This document shows positions 57,710 to 64,000 of a stretch of DNA of 64,000 bases, in pieces (the stretch's first letter is position 1; each line of letters opens with the position of its first letter). Source of the stretch: CAWGMT01 sp963823675 (GTDB lineage: Bacteria > Planctomycetota > Planctomycetia > Isosphaerales > Isosphaeraceae); NCBI GenBank assembly GCA_963823675.1, contig CAWGMT010000011.1, positions 434,001 to 498,000 of the forward strand, in the 5' to 3' direction. Below the pieces are notes generated by a model, which was not told the origin of the DNA, made no database searches, and saw only the letters and a list, made by a program, of their open reading frames with translations. Both the position numbers and the translations under genes were made by a program.

Positions 57710-58097
57710 ATGGCATTTGATGTGTCTCAACTAAGGGATCTCGAGAAGAGACGCCGGGCCTTGGGCATCAGCGTTGCGTTGTTGTCCGGGCGGAGCGGCG
57801 TCTCGCGCAGTGGTTCAGCGGGTGTTGTCGGGCAAACATGGCACGGCGAGCTTCGCGAATATTGCTGCCATCGCCGCGTCGCTGGGGCTCTCGATTCGCT
57901 TCAATGACGATATCCCTGTCGAGAAGATGAGACGTGATCAGGCGTGGCAGAAGGCACGCAAGCTCGTTTCGCTGGTCCAGGGAACCTCCGGGCTCGAAGG
58001 CCAGGCCGTGGATCACGAGGCAATCGAGTCCATGGTCGAGAGGACAACCCACGAGCTCCTTGCCGGCCCGAAGCGCAGGCTTTGGAGCGAGGCATGA
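57710..58097 (+). CDS. helix-turn-helix antitoxin of a Fic module (one frameshift)
   Basis: A xenobiotic-response-type HTH protein: DVSQLRDLEKRRRALGISVA and LSGRSGVS in the first frame, then VVQRVLSGKHGTASFANIAA after a shift near 57805, completing the helix-turn-helix. The C-terminal region (ARKLVSLVQGTSGLEGQAVD, TTHELLAGPKRRLWSEA) is typical of antitoxins that precede Fic toxins of the mobile mystery protein B type. It should repress its own operon and inhibit the toxin. Its TGA overlaps the ATG of the Fic gene. The frame shift may be an error or decay. Confidence 0.75.
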
Positions 58098-58506
58098 ACG
58101 GTCGGGGCAATGCCCCGGCGAGACGCCGATCGACCCATCGGGGCTCTGGTTGAAAGCGCTCACCACGCAGGCTGAGCTCAACCGGGCCGAGGCCGAGAAC
58201 ATCCGGAAGGTGGTCGTTCGGTATCTCGCGGCCAGGCCAACCCGCCGTGCGGCGCCGTTCACTCTCTCCTGGATGAAACGACTTCACAAGCAGATGCTCG
58301 GCGATGTCTGGATGTGGGCGGGCCAGTTCCGCACCGAGAACGTCAACATCGGGTGCGACTGGCATCAAGTCCCGGTGCAACTCCAGGGTCTCCTCGACGA
58401 CCTGGTTTACTGGGAACAGCGCGGTCTGCCCCTGCTCGACCAGGCAGTGCGCCTGCATCATCGTGCGGTGCAAATCCTAGGTATTCGCCCTGCTCGCCGA
58501 CAGTGA
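58094..58506 (+). CDS. Fic-family toxin (mobile mystery protein B type), catalytic motif missing
   Basis: The sequence SGQCPGETPIDPSGL, ENIRKVVVRYLAARPTRRAA and DVWMWAGQFRTENVNIGCDW is the N-terminal two thirds of this Fic subfamily. A shift in the first codons separates the ATG at 58094 from this frame. Fic enzymes transfer AMP with an HPFxxGNGR loop that should follow the helix QAVRLHHRAVQI. Here the frame instead reads LGIRPARRQ and stops, so the catalytic His and loop are absent and the rest of the domain is lost. The toxin should be inactive unless the deletion is an assembly error. The break lies near 58480, close to the right-hand 57-base repeat. Confidence 0.75.
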
Positions 58507-58534
58507 TCGCCATGCGGAGCGGCTTGCGGCCGGT

Positions 58535-61486
58535 TCAATGCTCCTCACCGTCGGCGTCTGCCGCGCTCTTGCCCGCGATCTTTTGCAGATCGCCCAGCAC
58601 TTCCGAGTAAACGATGGGCGGCACGTCACCGAAACGGAGCACGCGGCCGTCGTTTTCGTTGGCCGGCTCGTCGTAGGTGTAGCTGCCGGTCTTGACGCTG
58701 CCCGTGCGGACGAAGTAGGCGTTTTGCAGCTTGATCTCGGCGGACATATCAATGCCGATGTACATGTCGTCCAGCCCGAGAAAGACGTCCACGCCGGCAG
58801 CCGGAAAGCTCTTGAAGTAGGTCGTGATGCCCCCGCCATCGCACACCGAGCCGCGAGCCCAGCCCAGGCGGTCGGCGCGGCCCTTGAAGGTCATGCCATT
58901 GAGGTTGGTTCCGGCATAATCCGTGAGGCTCTTGGTATTGGCACGGTCGGGTGGTAGCTGCACGACCGGCCGCTCGAGCTGGGGGAACGGCGGGGCGATT
59001 TCGTAGTCGGCCAGGTGCGTCTGCCAGGCTTTCCGCTGGTCCCCCGCAAGCTCCAGGGGATGTACGATGCCGATTCTCCCCGTGGCCGGCAGCTCAAAGG
59101 GCTCGTCGCTGGCCTGAGTGAAGGTCCGATCCTCAAGGGCTCGAAACGTCGCCTGAAGCTGCCCCGAGCCGTCGTAGACGCCCCAGATCAGTCGAACGGC
59201 CACGGGCAACAAGACGGGATGCATCGTGAAGAGCTCGCTCCAGCGCTCGACCGGCCAGCGCTGCTGGCGGACCATGAGGTTTTCGAGCCGGAGCATCTGG
59301 GCTTTGACCACCTCGCGCAGCGTCGCCGCCAGCTCTTTGAACTCAGAGACAACCTCCTTGGGAGCGGTCTTGGGAATCGACGCGAGCGGCTTGTTCTTGT
59401 CGAGGTCGATGAACTGGAGCTTGAGGTCGGTGCTGATCCGGGCCTCGACCTTCTTGCCGCCGCAGTCGATGATGCGTTTCTGGCCCGGCTCGAAGCCCAG
59501 CCAGGGCACGACCCGATCTCCGAGCTCGTCGGGCGTGATGCCGAGGTTTTCGGCGGCGGCCGCAAACGCCTCGACCGCAGCCCGGCCCACGTTCTTGTTC
59601 TTGCTTCGGTAGCGAATCGCGAGAGCGTCAACCGTGAGCAGGGCGGCGTCGGTGCCGAGCAGCGAAAGGGCCTCCACAGCGTATTCCGCCATCTTGCCCC
59701 GGCTGCTGTCGGCCCACTGGCGGATCTGCTGGTTCAGGATCGGGACGACTCGGTCGTCGCCGAGCAGGCTGGCGACGGCAAGCGCCCAGCGATCGCCGGC
59801 ATCGGCCTTGGAAGCCAGGAAACCCTTCAAGATCTCGACGGCGAAATCGCCGCTTGTGTTCCTGTCGATCATACCGTAAAGCGGCTTCGCCTCGACGTCG
59901 GGCCGCATTTCCCTGGCACGCGACTGTCGATACAGCAGGTAGCGGACGGCGTCGTCGCCGAGCGGCTTGCCGTCCTTGAATTTGAGTGCGGGCAGCTTGG
60001 CCGCGTCGATCCAGCCGGCCGGCAGCTCCTTGAGCTTGGCGGCCGTGCGCGCGATACGCGCTTCGATCTCATTCCTGATCACTTTGCGGCCGCTCGCCGC
60101 CCACGCCGCTTCCAAGGCGAGCAAGATCGCGTCGCGAACGTCTTCGTCAGTCTCGTCGTCCACGTGCCTTTCGAGAAGCTCCAGGGCTTTTTCCGAGTTC
60201 ACAGTGGTGAGCAACGTCACGGCCGCGGCCCGAGCGTCGGCTTTCTTTTCGAGCAGCATCGCGCCTGCGCGGGACGGCGGCGTCGCCCATCCTTCCCAGT
60301 GCTCGGGCAGCGGCGTCGCGAATTGGCTTCGATTTGTTGGTCAGAAGCGCCCAGAGCGACTCCGCAACCAGGGGAACCTTCCACTGCGCCGCCACGGTGA
60401 TGAATCGGACGGCATTGCTCTTGTCTTGGAACCCACGCTCGAGCGTCTGGAGAATCAGCTCATCGTGCGCATCATCTCCAGCGCGATCAAGTGGGGAAGC
60501 GTCGAGAGGTCCAGCTCCGGATCGTTCGCTTTGAGCGCAGCCAGCAGGGCCGGCGGACTCTCCTCCTTGAGAGTTCGCGCCGCCGCGGCGACGATGATGG
60601 ATTTCCACCCCTGGTTCCGCTGCGGGCGAGCCAGGTATTCCACCAGGTCGGGGATCACTTCTTTGCCGAACTTTTCGACCATCCATTGGCCAGTCGGACC
60701 GTGGTTATTGCAGCTTGGTGGGCCCGCCAAAGAAGCACGAGCGGCCAGAAGAGCCTCGTTCCGATACCTGGCCGGGTCGAACTCGAAGAACTGCTGGCCG
60801 AGTTGAAAGCGTTGCCAGGTATCTTTCATCGATTGAAAGAAGGCGTAGACTTCCTTCTCGAACTGTTTTCCGCCCTGCCGCAAGATCAAACCGGCGGCCG
60901 CGGCGTTGTTGCTGATGCGGGGGACTTCCTTCAAGAGCACCGGGAATAGCGCTGGCATCCGCTCCGGGGCAAACTCGAGCAAGAACCCGATCATGTCGAG
61001 GTTAATGCTGTTGTAGAAGCCCTGCTGCACCGCATGCTGGAGGTCGGGATCGGTAAGACCGAGGAGGTAGCGGCCGGCGGAAGTCGGCTTGGCTGCGCGA
61101 GCGAAAGCGTCAACGCCCGCGAGAAGCTTATTGACGTCTTTCGTGGTCGCCGCGCACGATTCCAGTTCCGTCCGCACGGCGGCAAGCACGTCGTCGGTCG
61201 GTTTTTCTCGGCGAAGTTCATCATTCAACCAGCCTCCCAGCGATTCCAGCGACTTTCGGGCGAACAGGACGTGGAGCACGCGCCGATCCTCGTCGGTCCA
61301 CGCCGCGACTGGCGCGAGTGCCTCGGCCAAGCGTTTCCCGTCCCATGATGACCACATGCCGGTCCACACCGGCGGGATTTGCGACAGGCACTTCCGATCG
61401 CCGGTAAGGATGTATTGCTCGGTCAACTTCACGGGAAAGCCCGGCACGGACGCGAGTTTCTGCACTGCCTGTTGAATTCGCGACAT
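58535..61486 (-). CDS. DUF4132 family protein (YehI-like), HEAT-like repeats, frameshifted
   Basis: About 980 residues after joining three frames (shifts near 60465 and 60270). The N-terminal two thirds are helical repeat sequence (VLLKEVPRISNNAAAAGLIL; LVEYLARPQRNQGWKSIIV; LTNKSKPIRDAAARALGRMG). The C-terminal part has the DUF4132 signature: ELAGDQRKAWQTHLADYEIA, PPFPQLERPVV, LGWARGSVCDGGGITTYFK and IVYSEVLGDL. DUF4132 proteins include Escherichia coli YehI (and MolR), encoded beside yehL-yehQ; the same families meet here, on the opposite strand. Function is unknown. ATG at 61486 (MSRIQQAVQKL) is chosen, with one at 61510 also possible. The last third contains the 57-base repeat. Confidence 0.85.
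58721..58777. repeat. 57-base exact direct repeat, right copy
   Basis: Lies inside the DUF4132 coding region and equals 57535-57591. The flanking sequence differs on both sides. Confidence 0.9.
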
Positions 61487-61742
61487 TGGCGTCCTCTTCA
61501 GTGGATGCAAATAAATTTAAGTTGACGATGTTAGACAATTACAATAGTATGATTAGTGAAGAAAGAGACAGGCTATCGGATCGATGGCGACACCGGGACG
61601 CCCAATCGCCTTGTGCCGACGATCTGTGCGATTCCCCTCTCTTCCATATCAGAAACCGTCTGCTCCCAAAACCCCCCCCGGCGGAGAGGGAGATAAATTC
61701 GCCTAACTCCAGCCGGCCAAACCCCTTTGGAGATAGATTCCG

Positions 61743-62084
61743 ATGGCGGCAGCGATCCTTAATATGAAGAAGGCCGCGAAGACGGCCAGGGCCAAGAACG
61801 AGACTTTGCTGCGTACCAAGACCATTCAGCGGGCAGCGATTTTGCTCAAGCAAGTCAGCGACCCGACCCGGCTCCAGGTCGTCACCACGCTCGCCGAAGG
61901 TGAGCGCCATGCCGGGGGGCTGTGCGGCCAGTTCAACATGAGCCAGCCGGCAGTAAGCCACCACCTGGCCCTCTTGCGGCACGGCGGAATCGTCGATTGC
62001 CGCCGCCGGGGCAAGAACAACGTCTACAGCCTCACCGACACCGGCTACCGGCTTTCCAAGATCGTCAAAGCCATGGGCCGCTGA
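61743..62084 (+). CDS. ArsR/SmtB-family transcriptional regulator
   Basis: A 113-residue winged-helix regulator: LLKQVSDPTRLQVVTTLAEG, the recognition helix region MSQPAVSHHLALLRHGGIVD and the wing RRRGKNNVYSLTDTGYRLS. A CxxC-like metal site (ELCVCDL in ArsR) is not kept; the corresponding stretch is GGLCGQFNM with one cysteine, so metal sensing is doubtful. A GGAG lies upstream of the ATG at 61743. The gene stands alone, with a strong hairpin 13 bases after its stop. Its target is unknown; it is divergent from the DUF4132 gene and could regulate it. Confidence 0.85.
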   Translation: MAAAILNMKKAAKTARAKNETLLRTKTIQRAAILLKQVSDPTRLQVVTTLAEGERHAGGLCGQFNMSQPAVSHHLALLRHGGIVDCRRRGKNNVYSLTDTGYRLSKIVKAMGR

Positions 62085-62096
62085 CCACGCGAGCCG

Positions 62097-62173
62097 GTTA
62101 ACCCGGAGCCAACGGCGACGGCGCTCGCTGCTCCAGTCCAAACGGTCGCCGTCGCCGTTGGCTCCGGGTTAAC
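62097..62173. terminator. 27-base perfect inverted repeat after the ArsR gene
   Basis: Arms GTTAACCCGGAGCCAACGGC... and its exact complement (62097-62123, 62147-62173) with a 23-base loop. Its place just after a stop codon suggests a terminator; the exact 27-base match and GTTAAC ends also fit a small mobile palindrome. No U-run follows. Confidence 0.6.
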
Positions 62174-62218
62174 GACATTCGCCTCCCACCATCTGTCTAA
62201 ATGGGGTTTCGTGATCCT

Positions 62219-62280
62219 GGGAGGGCGAGGCTCCGTCCGAGCCATGCAAACAACCGGCTCACACGGAGGTTCGCCCTCCC
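62219..62280. repeat. 18-base inverted repeat
   Basis: GGGAGGGCGAGGCTCCGT and ACGGAGGTTCGCCCTCCC with two mismatches and a 26-base loop. A dispersed repeat; a similar GGGAGGGCGAG stretch also occurs near 32585. Confidence 0.65.
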
Positions 62281-62323
62281 CGAATCGTGCAAGGCCATTG
62301 AGGGCGCGACAAACCTGAGCTTT

Positions 62324-62411
62324 AGTAGAACGGAATTCATGCCGTTTTTCACCAGCCGATCGCATTTCGCGCTCGAACGCAGCGGCGCAACGGAATGAAT
62401 TCCGTTCTACT
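62324..62411. repeat. 17-base inverted repeat with 54-base centre
   Basis: AGTAGAACGGAATTCAT and its perfect complement enclose 54 bases. It resembles the ends of a very short non-autonomous element. It lies 20 bases beyond the 3' end of the methyltransferase gene. Confidence 0.65.
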
Positions 62412-62432
62412 CAAAACTGGCCACGACTACGT

Positions 62433-63404
62433 CTACTGTTCCATGCGCGTACCCGCGACATTGACACCGCTGCCGATGATCAAGTTGTGGTTGTAGGCCC
62501 AGCTATAGAGCGAGCCGCTTCTGGCCGGGCTGAGCTCAACCACGTCGGTGAAGTCTTCCTCGACGAACCAGCGTTTCAGTTCGTCGATCGTATGGTGCGA
62601 CTGGTAACGAGGTGCGTACCAGTCGTAGTTGTCACAGACCCGGAGCGTCCAGTCGGCATGGTTCGAGAAGTTGGCGATCTTGTTGAGCGACCGGTTCAAG
62701 AGCGGAATGCCGCCGAGCAGTCCGAGGCCGGCACAAAGCGGCTCGAGCACGCGCGCCGGCAGCCGGGTCGTGAGGGCGCGGAGGGCAGTATTGAGCCACT
62801 CTTGCGGGGCCGTGTTCCGCCGGTAGAGCCACACCGCCAGGCGCCCTCCCGGCTTGACGCAGCGGGCGATCTGGTGAAACGCCTTGCGAGGGTCGGGTGT
62901 GTGGTGTAAGACGCCGATCGAGTAAACCAGGTCGAATGCCTGCTCGGCCAGCGGCAAGTCGAGCAAATCAGCCTGGACGATCAGGACGTTCGGCAGCCTG
63001 GCGCAGACCGCGGCCGCCTTTTCGACGGCTGTGCTGAGATCGACGCCGATCAGTCGCGCGCCGTGCGCACCGGTCAGGGCCGCATATCGGCCGCCGCCGC
63101 AGCCGGCGTCCAGGACGAGCCGGCCCTCGAGGTCCGCCGGACGAAGCCCAGTCTTGACCTGGAATATGGCCGCATCTTCCTCGGGCCGCGCCACATCGTA
63201 GCGGTTCCACTGCCGGCCGAAGCTGTCGGCGTAGAATCCGGTAAAGGCGGCCAGGCGAGGGACACCGGCGACAATCGGCTTGGGCGCGGCGGCGCCGGCA
63301 CTGCCACACGCCCGGCAAACCAACTCCGCCGGCGGGTCTCCGACGGGCTCCAACGGTCCACGGCATTCGGAACAGCGTAGCAGCGAGAAAAGCTCGTCAC
63401 TCAT
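62433..63404 (-). CDS. class I SAM-dependent methyltransferase with N-terminal zinc ribbon
   Basis: Residues ~8-40 form a Trm112-like zinc ribbon (LLRCSECRGPLEPVG and LVCRACGSAG). The methyltransferase domain has motif I (LVLDAGCGGGRYAALTGAHG), motif II (LIGVDLSTAV), LIVQADLLDLPL and the motif IV-V region LVYSIGVLHHTPDPRKAF. The C-terminal ~120 residues (NYDWYAPRYQSHHTIDELKR) match a family common near polyketide or glycan genes; the substrate is unknown. The ATG at 63404 (MSDELFSLL) is chosen because the ribbon follows immediately. No frameshift. Confidence 0.85.
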   Translation of the reverse strand: MSDELFSLLRCSECRGPLEPVGDPPAELVCRACGSAGAAAPKPIVAGVPRLAAFTGFYADSFGRQWNRYDVARPEEDAAIFQVKTGLRPADLEGRLVLDAGCGGGRYAALTGAHGARLIGVDLSTAVEKAAAVCARLPNVLIVQADLLDLPLAEQAFDLVYSIGVLHHTPDPRKAFHQIARCVKPGGRLAVWLYRRNTAPQEWLNTALRALTTRLPARVLEPLCAGLGLLGGIPLLNRSLNKIANFSNHADWTLRVCDNYDWYAPRYQSHHTIDELKRWFVEEDFTDVVELSPARSGSLYSWAYNHNLIIGSGVNVAGTRMEQ

Positions 63405-63550
63405 TTCGTTATGAACAATGTCAATTTTTGTAGGGTGGGTGAAACCCACCGCACACGGTGTAAGGGTACAATAACGCCGTCGTTGCCGCGTAACGTAAAT
63501 TGTAACGCCTGGCGGCTTGGGTCGCGCGAAAAGATCGGTATCGGATAACG

Positions 63551-64000
63551 ATGAGCGATTGCTGGGTCGAAAATATCGAGCGCCGGATCAGACGATGGTG
63601 CGGCCAGGCGGGGTTGGGCCCGGCCTGGGTCGTTGCGGTTTCTGGCGGCGGCAACAGCGTCGGCTTGCTGCGGATCTTGCACAAGTTGGCCAACCGGGTC
63701 GATCTGCGGCTGTCGGTGGCGCATCTGGACCATGGCGCGCGGGGCCCGGCGGCGCGGGCCGATGCGGCGTTTGTTGCCGAATTGGCGGCGTCGCTTGGCC
63801 TGCCGATCGACCTGGGTCAGTGGCAGCCGGCCCGTACCGGTCATTTCGAGTCGGATGCGCGATCGGCTCGCTACGCCTGGCTGACGGAGATTGCCCGGGC
63901 GCGTGGGGCCTCGGTCGTTGCGGTCGGCCACACATGCGACGACCAGGCCGAGACGATCCTGCACCGGATCGTCCGCGGCACGGGGATCCGGGGACTGGCG
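63551..64000 (+). CDS. tilS: tRNA(Ile)-lysidine synthase, N-terminal part (runs off the window)
   Basis: The first 150 residues of an N-type PP-loop ATPase. The PP-loop motif is VAVSGGGNSVGLLRIL, where the usual Asp of SGGxDS is Asn. Also present are VAHLDHGARG and VGHTCDDQAETILHRIVRGT, both typical for TilS (DDQAET and RxxRGTG). TilS changes C34 of tRNA-Ile(CAU) to lysidine, making it read AUA. The frame is open to the window end and starts with ATG at 63551. The Asn may be a real variant or a sequencing error. Confidence 0.88.
   Translation, partial: MSDCWVENIERRIRRWCGQAGLGPAWVVAVSGGGNSVGLLRILHKLANRVDLRLSVAHLDHGARGPAARADAAFVAELAASLGLPIDLGQWQPARTGHFESDARSARYAWLTEIARARGASVVAVGHTCDDQAETILHRIVRGTGIRGLA

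Noticed and set aside
59015..60400. A 461-codon plus-strand frame opposite the DUF4132 gene
   Set aside because: It is the antisense frame of a gene with clear DUF4132 motifs and has none itself.

Overview
The window looks like a high-GC planctomycete, most likely Isosphaeraceae-like. The reasons are a DUF1501 protein with a Tat leader, an ECF sigma factor carrying a membrane and carboxypeptidase-regulatory tail, a TPR-CHAT giant protein, a YkgJ-type cysteine cluster protein, and the gene order xseA-xseB-ispA-dxs-nadK. Many otherwise well conserved genes (alpha-2-macroglobulin, FliF, FlhB, FliR, dxs, ispA, xseA, AsmA-like, phosphoesterase, DUF4132) are split by single-base frameshifts. They hit housekeeping and accessory genes alike, so I read most as sequencing or assembly errors and annotate the genes as single loci.

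0-9 kb: the 3' part of an alpha-2-macroglobulin gene, a 5'-truncated ATPase with a broken TOPRIM-like partner, a 736-residue protein I do not recognise, a YkgJ-like protein, a persulfide dioxygenase-rhodanese fusion and an O-methyltransferase. 9-16 kb: a secreted TPR-CHAT protein with about fourteen 42-residue repeats and an embedded PDZ-like domain, then the sigma factor fusion.

16-23 kb: a minus-strand flagellar-type export cluster, fliF-fliG-fliO-fliP-fliQ-fliR-flhB. Its FliG lacks the whole middle domain and most torque residues, and its FlhB lacks the NPTH autocleavage motif. Palindromic REP-like repeats are interspersed among these genes. I infer a reduced, probably non-motile export machine. 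23-31 kb: a cysteine-rich secreted protein, two membrane glycosyltransferase-like proteins and an AsmA-like protein.

31-38 kb: the isoprenoid, NAD kinase and exonuclease VII block. 38-42 kb: an accessory region with a retron-type reverse transcriptase, a WD40 protein and a graveyard of toxin-antitoxin pieces (VapB/VapC, ParD/ParE, HNH). 42-50.9 kb: DUF1501, membrane proteins, an SMP-30-like lactonase, a PhnZ-like HD oxygenase and a YncE-like/phosphoesterase protein.

50.9-61.5 kb: a compact MoxR ATPase, DUF5682, VWA and SWIM-finger operon, converging on a DUF4132 gene. This is the same set of families as the Escherichia coli yehL-yehM-yehP-yehQ and yehI genes. An HTH-Fic toxin-antitoxin module sits between them, and a 57-base exact copy of part of the DUF4132 gene lies on its far side. 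61.7-64 kb: an ArsR regulator, several inverted repeats, a zinc-ribbon methyltransferase and the start of tilS, which runs off the window.

I saw no rRNA, tRNA or CRISPR array by eye. I could not run structure or homology searches.
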